Of a DNA stretch of 15,949 bases, positions 1 through 6,112 are shown piece after piece. The DNA comes from an uncultured Veillonella sp. (GTDB lineage: Bacteria; Bacillota; Negativicutes; Veillonellales; Veillonellaceae), in contig USAV01000037.1 of assembly GCA_900552715.1 (NCBI GenBank), positions 1-15,949 on the forward strand, read 5' to 3'. The notes under the pieces were generated by a model that did no database searches, was not told the DNA's origin, and saw only the letters and a list, made by a program, of their open reading frames with translations. The stretch's first letter is position 1. Each line of letters starts with the position of its first letter. A program made the translations under genes and the position numbers.

Positions 1-101
1 ATTACGATTACGGACATCGCATAATCGATATAAGCGTTCTTCATTTCTTTATCAATCTGAACGGGATGAATATTCCCGTGGGACCATTGTTGGTCTGCCA
101 C
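1..101 (-). CDS. gyrA: DNA gyrase subunit A, N-terminal fragment (runs off the left edge)
   Basis: Reading the minus strand from a GTG at 101 gives 33 codons, with no stop before the window edge. The peptide contains IHPVQIDKEMKNAYIDYAMSVIV, the highly conserved opening of GyrA, the DNA-breaking/rejoining subunit of the type II topoisomerase that introduces negative supercoils. The GTG start is supported by a GAGGTGA ribosome binding site a few bases upstream. The only nearby ATG (about 112) is out of frame and runs into a stop at once. The catalytic tyrosine and quinolone-resistance region lie outside the window. GyrA and ParC share this N-terminus, but the sequence here reads as GyrA. The origin-proximal setting (parAB and parS in the same window) agrees. 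Confidence 0.9.
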   Translation of the reverse strand, partial: MADQQWSHGNIHPVQIDKEMKNAYIDYAMSVIV

Positions 102-127
102 AATCTCACCTCATTTTACTAACACTG

Positions 128-151
128 ATTATAATACATCATAATATTATA
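128..151 (-). promoter_or_regulatory. Possible gyrA promoter (two -10-like hexamers)
   Basis: The 138-bp gap between the SfsA-like gene and gyrA has two perfect TATAAT hexamers on the minus strand (complements at 128-133 and 146-151), 27 and 45 bp upstream of the GTG. No good -35 hexamer lies at 16-18 bp from either, so only the -10 elements are visible. No clear terminator separates the upstream gene from gyrA. Confidence 0.35.
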
Positions 152-239
152 GCATTTTTGAGGGCTAAACGCTAATATTATGGGCATTTTTATGGATTTT
201 TTGTGAAAGCTATTTTAGGTTATTCGCCATTAACAACAA

Positions 240-1400
240 TCATTTAACTAACGCATCCAATTTATTCATGCGGAAGTCTTCTATTACGTCCATGAACGTC
301 TTATTATGTATCGGATTTTCCGTCATCCCAAATAGGTGGCTTTTGCAGTCACAGTCAGAGCAGCCAAATTTAGGGACGTCCCATTCGGCAACGCCACGGA
401 CCGCATCAGCAAGAGCGCATTCTGCATCAGCCCAGCTAGTTCGTATTGGCAGGCCTGCAATCATTTCGCAGTGACCGCGGAAGTAATCTAGATGCCAGTG
501 CATTTTCTTGCGTTTTCGTTTATGACGCTCAATGCGTTTCGTTAAGTTTGCCTTCGCAGAGCCGACGTACATATAGTAGCCCGCCTTAAAATGCATCATC
601 CCTTTAGAGCCAATTTCAAGGTCAAGATCGTGGTCAAGGTGCATGACCATCACGTACACGCCGCTATCGTGAGCCTCTGTATCGAGGATGGTACTCGGAT
701 AGGAACATTCTCGTGTTACATTTGGCATGGTGAAAGTCTCATCCCAGGTCACAGCAACGGCTTTCCAGTCTAAGGAAAGAGCTACCTCTTTAAAGGTACG
801 AGCGAATTCCAAATCTGTGTGGTAGTCCGGTAAGAACCACTGCGCTCTATCCCATTGCACGAGGAATAAAACCCCTGTGTGGTACCCTTCGTTTTGTAAT
901 TCTTTCAGATGTAATAAATGTTTACGACCCCGTTCTGTTATGGCATCAGGGAACATGGCACCCGTTTTAGAGAATAGCGTACAAGACTTGACCTCCAGCA
1001 AGAACTCATCGCCCTTATCATTGGTGAGGAGCAAGTCAAAGCGTGATGATGTACCATGCAGTTTAACCGTATACTCTCGTCGTACAACGCACCATTCCTC
1101 CCAACCAGGGATCAGCTTATTTTCGATCAAATGCTGCGCTACATCGTTACTATAGTTCGTATCGAGCATAATTACGACCCCATCGCGCTCAATGCCCACT
1201 ACGCGATACTTTGTCTTTGCATCAGGCTTATCGTGAGGCACAATGTACATCGTTACGCCTGTGAATAAGAGCTCCCACATGCGCCCAGGATTTGGTAAAT
1301 GAGCGAGTACGCTTTCACCATTCAAATCTAAGGTCACCACAAAACGGTTCGGGCGACCAGTATATGTTGCTTTCAAAATTGTATCGTAAAGGACCTTCAT
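240..1400 (-). CDS. sfsA: SfsA-like nuclease-fold protein fused to a C-terminal DUF123 (GIY-YIG-like) domain
   Basis: The protein has 386 residues, against roughly 230 for ordinary SfsA. Residues 1 to about 235 are SfsA-like: the HLPNPGRM motif (34-41), then a PD-(D/E)XK-like core with RFDLLL (D122) and LEVKS (E136, K138), followed by FPDAITERGRKHL (150-162). SfsA was named for sugar fermentation stimulation in E. coli and is a nucleic-acid-binding, nuclease-fold protein. Residues about 245-360 match DUF123: GVYV (247-250), GYYMYVGSA (274-282), R289, H293, HWHLDYF (301-307), an EC pair (327-328) and a Cys-rich FGCSDCDCKSHLF (345-357). DUF123 is a GIY-YIG-superfamily domain best known from archaea. 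The ATG at 1400 has AGGAGATACA directly before it. Domain assignments are confident; the substrate and in vivo role are unknown. Confidence 0.88.
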   Translation of the reverse strand: MKVLYDTILKATYTGRPNRFVVTLDLNGESVLAHLPNPGRMWELLFTGVTMYIVPHDKPDAKTKYRVVGIERDGVVIMLDTNYSNDVAQHLIENKLIPGWEEWCVVRREYTVKLHGTSSRFDLLLTNDKGDEFLLEVKSCTLFSKTGAMFPDAITERGRKHLLHLKELQNEGYHTGVLFLVQWDRAQWFLPDYHTDLEFARTFKEVALSLDWKAVAVTWDETFTMPNVTRECSYPSTILDTEAHDSGVYVMVMHLDHDLDLEIGSKGMMHFKAGYYMYVGSAKANLTKRIERHKRKRKKMHWHLDYFRGHCEMIAGLPIRTSWADAECALADAVRGVAEWDVPKFGCSDCDCKSHLFGMTENPIHNKTFMDVIEDFRMNKLDALVK

Positions 1401-1434
1401 TGTATCTCCTATATCAGTAATATTTTATATGTCT

Positions 1435-1440
1435 ATTATA
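1435..1440 (-). promoter_or_regulatory. -10 element for the SfsA-DUF123 gene
   Basis: A perfect TATAAT on the minus strand lies 34 bp upstream of the ATG at 1400. The best -35 candidate is poor (TTCTTA, 18-bp spacer), so this would be a weak or activated promoter. The stretch 1441-1575 has a short AGGAT/ATCCT inverted repeat but no convincing terminator for higA. Confidence 0.45.
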
Positions 1441-1575
1441 CGCTATTTTGTTACAGGATAAGAATCCTATACATCGTACTATGAAAGTCCTTACGTTAAT
1501 GGGAACCTCTAACAAGTGCTATAAGCCCTTAAAACTTACAAAAAAGAGGTGTTTAAAAACTTACTAAAATATGGC

Positions 1576-2439
1576 TCAATAATTCACCACAGTTACAGGA
1601 TCATTGTTACGGTATTTGCGATTACTGCGTTGATAATCTCGTTCTACCAAGTTATGTAGGGCTTCTCCTAATAACTTCCAAAAACCATCAGTATCTTCCG
1701 TTGGTATACCAAGAACAATGGAGCTTCCTTTGGAATACGTAATACATGTGGAGGTTATATTATCAAGAATTGGCAAATATACGATAATGACACCACACGC
1801 TCCTAGCATATCCTTAAGAGGCTCTTTCACACCAGCTAATGGTTCGCTCTTAAGGTCCTCAATTTTAGGTATAAATTTTCTTAGCAACTCCGCATCATAA
1901 GGATTAACCTCCACAAAACGCGCCTGTCCTTTCGTGATTTGTACCAATGTATAAATCGCACTCTTTTTAGCTGGCTCCATATCCTTAATATTTTCATATA
2001 CTAAGGGCATAACCATTTCATTATCTACATTTTTTAAAGAAGCTACCTCAAAAAATTTTTGTAAATTATTAACCTGCTCCGCTGCCTTTTTTGTTTCTGG
2101 CACTATACCTAAACGCGCAAGTTTAGCATAACCAAAGGACTTAGCAAAGTTAATTTCTTCATCAATAGAATTCTCATACTCTACTTTTAATATCTTCTCT
2201 CTGTAATTGGCTTCTAATCCATTCCAAAAACTTGCTTCTACACCAAACACCCGTTCAAGACGCATTGCCACATCCTGTGTTAGTGGGACTTCACCATTAA
2301 TGAGCTTACTGATGTGCTTCTCACTCATATCCATTCGTGTAGCTAATTCTTTTTGCGTCATATGCCTATCTTCTAAAACCTCTTTTATTGTCATTCCAGG
2401 CGGTATAGCAATAAAAGTTTTACTTTCATATATCTTCAT
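1576..2439 (-). CDS. higA: HigA-type antitoxin, HTH plus degenerate ImmA/IrrE-like C-terminal domain
   Basis: The 287-residue protein is far longer than a minimal HigA of about 100 aa. Residues 18-71 form an XRE-family helix-turn-helix typical of HigA/VapI: TIKEVLEDRHMTQKELATRM, then SEKHISKLINGE, then FGVEASFW. The middle part is helical. Residues about 190-270 resemble the metallopeptidase-like tail of long HigA proteins, with GACGVIIVYLP, a beta-strand stretch and FWKLLGEALHNLVE. In ImmA/IrrE relatives the last motif is FHEAGHILLH. Here the first zinc-binding His of HExxH is Gly (GEALH, 258-262), so zinc peptidase activity is unlikely. The ATG has an AGGAGATATAC site and starts 16 bp after the higB stop. 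It should neutralise HigB and repress the operon. Confidence 0.85.
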   Translation of the reverse strand: MKIYESKTFIAIPPGMTIKEVLEDRHMTQKELATRMDMSEKHISKLINGEVPLTQDVAMRLERVFGVEASFWNGLEANYREKILKVEYENSIDEEINFAKSFGYAKLARLGIVPETKKAAEQVNNLQKFFEVASLKNVDNEMVMPLVYENIKDMEPAKKSAIYTLVQITKGQARFVEVNPYDAELLRKFIPKIEDLKSEPLAGVKEPLKDMLGACGVIIVYLPILDNITSTCITYSKGSSIVLGIPTEDTDGFWKLLGEALHNLVERDYQRSNRKYRNNDPVTVVNY

Positions 2440-2455
2440 ATGTATATCTCCTATA

Positions 2456-2752
2456 CTAATGATAATCTACAATTTCTTGAATCTCTACTACGTGAAACAT
2501 TCCATCAATATGTATAAAAATAAGTCTATAAGGGTGTACTAAATCCATAGCATATTGAGTTTTGCGATCTCCAACTAACTTATGGCACCGTCCCACACCA
2601 TTTAAAATCAAAGACTGAATAGATGTAGCAAAACGAAGTTGATCAATTCTTAAATGAATTTTACGTGCCATCTCACGTCCATATTCTCGCCTAGCAGTAT
2701 TTGCATCTGTACAAACTGTTTCTAACTTATTATTCTTATATCGTATATCCAA
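2456..2752 (-). CDS. higB: HigB-type toxin (RelE/ParE superfamily mRNA interferase)
   Basis: The 98-residue protein carries the HigB signature: YGREMARKIHLRIDQLRFA near the middle, then GRCHKLVGDRKTQYAMDL and HPYRLIF, ending in VEIQEIVDYH. Family members cleave ribosome-bound mRNA; the GDRK and HPYRLIF segments contain the conserved basic residues. The toxin gene comes first and the antitoxin gene second, the usual order for HigBA and the reverse of most TA operons. The best start is TTG at 2752, because family N-termini begin close to DIRYKNNKLE and there is no upstream in-frame ATG. Its ribosome binding site is weak (GAGAGAG), unlike the strong one before higA. Poor toxin initiation next to good antitoxin initiation would favour excess antitoxin. 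Confidence 0.85.
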   Translation of the reverse strand: MDIRYKNNKLETVCTDANTARREYGREMARKIHLRIDQLRFATSIQSLILNGVGRCHKLVGDRKTQYAMDLVHPYRLIFIHIDGMFHVVEIQEIVDYH

Positions 2753-2796
2753 TATGTCACCGACTCTCTCAAATCATAGTGAATGGTTGATACAAT

Positions 2797-2812
2797 ATAA
2801 ATGGCCATTTAT
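2797..2812. repeat. Perfect 16-bp palindrome in the higB leader
   Basis: ATAAATGGCCATTTAT is self-complementary over all 16 bases. It lies between the putative higBA transcription start and the higB TTG codon, beside the downstream operator. It could be a further protein-binding site or, in RNA, a weak structure; which one cannot be told from sequence. Confidence 0.5.
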
Positions 2813-2815
2813 AAC

Positions 2816-2836
2816 AATTTACCTAGTAGGTTAATT
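2816..2836. promoter_or_regulatory. Putative HigA operator 1 (downstream of -10)
   Basis: AATTTACC-TAGTA-GGTTAATT is an inverted repeat with one mismatch between the 8-bp arms. It lies immediately downstream of the -10 hexamer, over the expected transcription start. It shares half-site sequence and 5-bp spacing with the second copy at 2870-2894. This is the arrangement expected for autorepression by the HTH antitoxin. Confidence 0.65.
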
Positions 2837-2838
2837 CT

Positions 2839-2866
2839 ATTATACTCTCTCAAATACAAATGTAAA
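2839..2866 (-). promoter_or_regulatory. higBA promoter
   Basis: On the minus strand TTTACA (complement of 2861-2866), a 16-bp spacer and TATAAT (complement of 2839-2844) form a good sigma-70-type promoter directed at higB, 87 bp upstream of its start codon. It is bracketed on both sides by copies of the AATTTACC-N5-GGTWAATT palindrome. Confidence 0.7.
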
Positions 2867-2869
2867 TAT

Positions 2870-2894
2870 ATAATTTACCAATTAGGTAAATTAT
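2870..2894. promoter_or_regulatory. Putative HigA operator 2 (upstream of -35)
   Basis: ATAATTTACC-AATTA-GGTAAATTAT is a perfect inverted repeat with 10-bp arms and a 5-bp centre, just upstream of the -35 hexamer. Its core matches operator 1, with centres 56 bp apart. It is also on the side facing the divergent plus-strand operon. Confidence 0.68.
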
Positions 2895-2960
2895 TTTATA
2901 ATATCTAGTATTATAAATCATATATGCTATTAATAATTAATATTGAAATTTTTCATTTTT

Positions 2961-3002
2961 GTAGCCTAGGTTACATTATTACATACTAAAATAGTTTATA
3001 CT
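2961..3002 (+). promoter_or_regulatory. Probable promoter region of the sulfite reductase-like operon
   Basis: TATACT at 2997-3002 is a good plus-strand -10 hexamer placed just before the structured leader. No good -35 is seen at 16-18 bp. Instead there is an imperfect 14-bp palindrome, GTAGCCTAGGTTAC (2961-2974), and two TTACAT hexamers (2971 and 2979). A weak -35 with an upstream palindrome suggests activator control, but the regulator is not identifiable. Confidence 0.42.
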
Positions 3003-3012
3003 AGGAACATCA

Positions 3013-3128
3013 GGTCAGTATTTAATACCCGTACTGATCGTTACGCCGGGTTTTGGTGAGGCATCGCCTAGTTGATCTCATCACGCTGTACGTATACGTG
3101 CGAAGCTTTCACAAAACCCAACGGCGTA
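3013..3128 (+). promoter_or_regulatory. Long structured 5' leader RNA (possible riboswitch or attenuator, no known class)
   Basis: Two helices are visible. The first is an 8-bp hairpin, GGTCAGTA (3013-3020) with TACTGATC (3032-3039). The second is a long closing stem, TACGCCGGGTTTTG (3042-3055) with CAAAACCC and GGCGTA (3112-3128), interrupted by a 3-nt AAC bulge and extendable inward by GTGA/TCAC. About 50 nt enclosed by this stem have further pairing (GGCATCGCC; GAG/CTC). The first hairpin has a G-U pair on the plus strand that would be A-C on the minus strand, consistent with plus-strand transcription toward the gene at 3216. I could not match it to SAM, cobalamin, TPP, FMN, fluoride, Moco or c-di-GMP riboswitch cores. 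About 90 nt remain to the start codon, with a TCTCTGCAGAGA palindrome (3183-3194) shortly before the ribosome binding site. Confidence 0.6.
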
Positions 3129-3215
3129 TATAGATTACATATAAAGAATTACATAGATTAACTAAGTAGTTTAGGCCACTATTCTCTGCAGAGAGGGCTC
3201 GAGAAAGGATTTACA

Positions 3216-4172
3216 ATGGCACAAATCGCAGCAAATTTACAACGCATTAAAAACGGCCAACGCCGTTATGCAATTACACCTCGCGTTCCAGCAGGTTTCA
3301 TTCAACCAGAACAATTACAAAAATATATCGACGTAGCGAATGAGTTCGGCGCTGTTCTTAAATTGACTGGTAGCCAACGCATTATGATTACGAATTTAAA
3401 AGCAGAAGACGTAGATAAAGCTTGGGAAATGCTCGGCATGGAGCCAGCGTACACTGTTTCTAACCGCGTACGCAGCGTAAAAATCTGCCCAGGAACTACA
3501 TTCTGTAAACGTGCTAAACAAGATAGCGTACATCTTGGCATGCAAATTGAACGCAAGTATTTGTCTCAAGAAATGCCAAGCAAAATGAAAATCGGCGTGT
3601 CCGGTTGTCTTAACTCTTGTACTGAAAGCCGCATGAAAGATGTTGGTATCATCGGTACTGTAGAGGGTTGGAATGTGTACGCTGGCGGTAGCGGCGGCGC
3701 GCATCCACGCATCGGTGACCTCATCGCAGAAGTAACAACTGAAAAAGAAGCTCTTGCATTAGTAGATCGTATCATTGCATACTATAAAGAAAACGCACAA
3801 ATTGAACGTATGGGCGAATTCATTGACCGCATTGGTTTAGAGGCTTTCAAAGAGGCTGTATTGGGCGACCTTGAAGGTGCTCCAGCTGAAAGCAAATCCG
3901 ATGAACCAGCTGTGTTCTTGCCTGGTCATGGTAATGATCCAGAACCAGAAGCACCACGCCTCGAAGCAGGTGCTCCTATTACACCAGACACAATCATTCG
4001 CGACATCGTGGATACATATCCAAATGTTGTGCCTGTATTACAAAGCATCGGCATGGGTTGCCTTGGTTGCCCATCTTCTACAGCTGAACCATTGTGGCAA
4101 GCTGCAGAAATCCACGGTGTTAATGTATACGATTTAGTTCAAAAATTAGAAACTGCACGAAAAGGAGCTTAA
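3216..4172 (+). CDS. Small siroheme/4Fe-4S sulfite (nitrite) reductase-like protein fused to DUF1858
   Basis: The 318-residue protein has a single nitrite/sulfite reductase repeat (residues about 1-220). A ferredoxin-like half domain (KNGQRRYAITPRVPAG, LTGSQRIMITN) is followed by the cluster/siroheme motif: C91-X5-C97, then GVSGC131-X3-C135. Full assimilatory reductases carry two repeats and are about twice as long. This layout resembles the low-molecular-weight assimilatory-type sulfite reductases of strict anaerobes, which couple siroheme to a 4Fe-4S cluster. After an acidic, proline-rich linker (about 222-252), residues 254-316 form a DUF1858 (ScdA-N-like) domain with GMGCLGC (C282, C285). 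The ATG at 3216 has AAAGGA 6 nt upstream. Electron donor and true substrate (sulfite, nitrite or other) cannot be decided. Confidence 0.82.
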   Translation: MAQIAANLQRIKNGQRRYAITPRVPAGFIQPEQLQKYIDVANEFGAVLKLTGSQRIMITNLKAEDVDKAWEMLGMEPAYTVSNRVRSVKICPGTTFCKRAKQDSVHLGMQIERKYLSQEMPSKMKIGVSGCLNSCTESRMKDVGIIGTVEGWNVYAGGSGGAHPRIGDLIAEVTTEKEALALVDRIIAYYKENAQIERMGEFIDRIGLEAFKEAVLGDLEGAPAESKSDEPAVFLPGHGNDPEPEAPRLEAGAPITPDTIIRDIVDTYPNVVPVLQSIGMGCLGCPSSTAEPLWQAAEIHGVNVYDLVQKLETARKGA

Positions 4173-4173
4173 T

Positions 4174-4839
4174 ATGTCCGCATTCTTAGGTCACATCCAT
4201 TACTGGTTATATCGTAAAATTCAATTGCTCGTTGAGCGTGAAAACTTGATTTTAGAAAAAACAACTAAGGTTGTTGATGATTTGGCAGAGGAATTACACT
4301 CTATCTCCGTAGATACATACGGCGAGCCAATCAACCCTAGCATTCCACTAGAGAACATCATCGACCATGGCAATATCCATGGCTGGTTGTCCAACCAAAT
4401 CAACATCGCATCCGTTCGCGAAGCTGCTTTCATCAAAGATTTGCTCGATACAAACTCTGGCGATGAAGCCGTACATGTAGTAACAGCAATTCTTGATGCA
4501 TTCGCAGTACAAGGTCAAGCATGTGGCGTTGTGGCGCAAGACAATCTTGAGGAACACACTGCACCTGCTATTTACAATGCACTTCAAAACTTCTATGTAA
4601 ACGGCATGCCTTGTGACGGTGGTGACCAAGTTGTTTCTGAAAGCCCAGATGAATTCACATGGGTTGGGGATCACAGATTACAAGCAGGCTACTGGCGTAC
4701 AGCGGGCGTTGACCCTAAGTTTATGGCCCTTGCCTACCAAACTTGGTTCGAAGCTTTTGTAAAAGCAGTTGATCCTAACTTTGAACTTGTAACGACTGAA
4801 GAAAACGGCACACGTTTATACTCCATTCGTAGAAAATAA
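4174..4839 (+). CDS. Uncharacterised protein co-transcribed with the sulfite reductase-like gene
   Basis: I do not recognise this 221-residue family. It begins one base after the upstream stop codon, with AAAGGAG inside the end of that gene, so the two are translationally coupled and probably form one functional unit. It has no signal peptide or clear membrane segment, so it is probably cytoplasmic. The N-terminal 40 residues are basic and helical. The middle is acidic, with H129, and two cysteines stand out: C117 (GQACGVV) and C147 in GMPCDGGDQ (144-151). The C-terminal third is rich in aromatics (GYWRTAG, YQTWFEAF). A cofactor-binding, chaperone or second-subunit role for the reductase is inference from position only. 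Confidence 0.75.
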   Translation: MSAFLGHIHYWLYRKIQLLVERENLILEKTTKVVDDLAEELHSISVDTYGEPINPSIPLENIIDHGNIHGWLSNQINIASVREAAFIKDLLDTNSGDEAVHVVTAILDAFAVQGQACGVVAQDNLEEHTAPAIYNALQNFYVNGMPCDGGDQVVSESPDEFTWVGDHRLQAGYWRTAGVDPKFMALAYQTWFEAFVKAVDPNFELVTTEENGTRLYSIRRK

Positions 4840-4868
4840 TAGAGTATCTACTCTCAGATATATGTACC

Positions 4869-4899
4869 AAAAAACGAGCGTTTAAAGCGCTCGTTTTTT
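4869..4899 (+). terminator. Rho-independent terminator of the sulfite reductase-like operon
   Basis: AAAAAACGAGCG (4869-4880), a 7-nt loop and the perfect complement CGCTCGTTTTTT (4888-4899) form a GC-cored hairpin ending in six Ts, 30 bp after the stop at 4839. The A-tract makes it potentially bidirectional. Confidence 0.92.
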
Positions 4900-4978
4900 C
4901 ATATCTAATATTTGGCTATTTGAGTTTTCTATATATTTCTTCCCTATTTTTCTAAAACTGTAGCTATAGGCACAGCAT

Positions 4979-5001
4979 TGATAAGTAATATCATTTATAA
5001 T
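4979..5001 (+). promoter_or_regulatory. Possible cupin-gene promoter with an overlapping palindrome
   Basis: A perfect -10 TATAAT (4996-5001) is preceded by the inverted repeat TGATA-AGTAA-TATCA (4979-4993), which occupies the spacer instead of a recognisable -35. It has an FNR/CRP-like look but lacks the full TTGAT-N4-ATCAA arms. Regulation by a dyad-binding factor is a guess. Confidence 0.38.
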
Positions 5002-5019
5002 GTAACCATAAGATAAATA

Positions 5020-5059
5020 CATCCTATTATGTATTAACACATCGTATTACGTATGAACG
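5020..5059 (+). repeat. Tandem 20-bp imperfect direct repeat upstream of the cupin gene
   Basis: CATCCTATTATGTATTAACA (5020-5039) is followed immediately by CATCGTATTACGTATGAACG (5040-5059), identical at 16 of 20 positions. A 20-bp period is close to two helical turns, as for paired sites of one DNA-binding protein. It is followed by a short hairpin, AGCTTT/AAAGCT (5062-5080), just before the ribosome binding site. Confidence 0.6.
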
Positions 5060-5098
5060 TAAGCTTTCAAAATAAAAGCTAGAATTAGGAGGTCTATT

Positions 5099-5386
5099 AT
5101 GGCAGGCACAGTTAATCAAGAATTAGGTTTATTATTCCAAGGTCCTAACTATGTAATCGTTAAAAAAGGCGGCAAAGCTGGTGAAAAGGTAGAAAAACAC
5201 AATCATCCAGAAGCTAATGTCATCTTTACTGTAGTTAAAGGTAAAGTACAAGTATTCCTTAACGAAACTGAAGAACACGTACTCGTTCCAGGCCAAGTAT
5301 TAGAATTCAACGGCGACAACTACATCCAAGCTACACTTGTAGAAGACAGCGAATTCGTTGTAAACCTTATTCATAAACCAGAATAA
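5099..5386 (+). CDS. Small single-domain cupin protein
   Basis: The 95-residue protein is essentially one cupin barrel. Motif 1 is HNHPEANVIFTVVKGKV (34-50) with potential metal ligands H34, H36 and E38; motif 2 is VPGQVLEFNG (63-72). The His normally found a few residues after the motif 2 glycine is absent (DNYIQA follows), so metal binding may be partial or lost. Such small cupins bind small molecules or metals with no predictable substrate. The start has a strong AGGAGG site. The gene is monocistronic, with a terminator before (4869-4899) and after (5416-5453). Function unknown. Confidence 0.8.
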   Translation: MAGTVNQELGLLFQGPNYVIVKKGGKAGEKVEKHNHPEANVIFTVVKGKVQVFLNETEEHVLVPGQVLEFNGDNYIQATLVEDSEFVVNLIHKPE

Positions 5387-5415
5387 ATACTAACAGAACC
5401 TACAAACACTATTAG

Positions 5416-5453
5416 AAAAGACGGTTAATCAATTATGATTAACCGCCTTTTTT
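5416..5453 (+). terminator. Terminator after the cupin gene, possibly shared with the convergent nitroreductase gene
   Basis: AAAAGACGGTTAATC pairs with GATTAACCGCCTTTT around a 6-nt loop (one A-C mismatch on the plus strand) and runs into TTTTTT. It sits between convergent genes. Read on the minus strand the mismatch becomes a G-U pair, but the T tail is shorter, so it may work both ways. Confidence 0.85.
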
Positions 5454-5508
5454 GTATTACTTAAATTCTGTAGTGCTTACATTTTATAGAGCTTACATTT
5501 TGGAGAAA

Positions 5509-6030
5509 TTAAAAGGAGTTATAGATTGTTAGCTCACTTACATCACACCGTTTTGTATGACCCGGTGCCGGTACACAGTCTGGATGCGGATATCCTATAG
5601 GGAATATCGCTACAGGAATGATATGATTAGGCAAGTTATATGCCTTGCGTACTTTATCAGGATCAAAGTGAGCAATCCACGTTGTACCGAGGCCCATATC
5701 CGCTACGTAGAACATAATATGAGAGCCTACAATACTGGCATCTACAACACCCAAATCCGCATCATCGTACTCTCGTTTCCAGCTCACTTGATTATCATAA
5801 CAAACAATAATAGCCAGAGGAGCATTAAAATGGCCATTAGTGCATTCTTTTAATTTATTAAGGCTTTCATCAGAGTTAAGCACTAATAACCGTTGTGGCT
5901 GATAATTATGCGCTGTAGGAGCTAATCTCGCTACCTCTAATATACTATCTACCTTCTCTTGCTCTACAGGCTTTGTATCAAATTTCCGCACTGAATACCG
6001 TTCTGTAGCTAATGCTTTGAAATCTTTCAT
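5509..6030 (-). CDS. Nitroreductase-family flavoprotein
   Basis: The 173-residue protein is typical of compact FMN-dependent nitroreductases, which reduce nitroaromatics, quinones or other electrophiles with NAD(P)H. Diagnostic segments are the N-terminal ERYSVRKFDTKPV (FMN phosphate binding; R11, S13, R15), ARLAPTAHNYQPQRLLV (34-50), the central helix GLGTTWIAHFDPDKVRKAY, and the C-terminal VAIFPIGYPHPD. The physiological substrate cannot be read from sequence. The ATG at 6030 has AAGGAGTGA 6 bases upstream. The gene lies 82 bp downstream of the 6113-6505 gene, with a possible TACAAT -10 in the gap, so it may be transcribed alone or by read-through. Confidence 0.88.
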   Translation of the reverse strand: MKDFKALATERYSVRKFDTKPVEQEKVDSILEVARLAPTAHNYQPQRLLVLNSDESLNKLKECTNGHFNAPLAIIVCYDNQVSWKREYDDADLGVVDASIVGSHIMFYVADMGLGTTWIAHFDPDKVRKAYNLPNHIIPVAIFPIGYPHPDCVPAPGHTKRCDVSELTIYNSF

Positions 6031-6112
6031 TAGATCTCACTCCTTATTTAAAATAAGCTAATCTATTGTAAAGAAAACACCTATATAATACTTACCATAT
6101 ATTAATTTGCTA

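Noticed and set aside
2207..2542. Plus-strand reading frame opposite higA and the end of higB
   Set aside because: It overlaps the TA operon antisense, and its hydrophobic content is what an antisense frame of such genes gives.
3013..3128. Assignment of the leader to a known riboswitch (fluoride, SAM, Moco, cobalamin)
   Set aside because: A weak resemblance of the GGCATCGCC segment to the fluoride motif does not extend to the rest of that core, and no other known core sequence is present.
3396..3704. Minus-strand reading frame opposite the sulfite reductase-like gene
   Set aside because: Shadow of a well-supported gene with conserved cysteine motifs; no homology or binding site.
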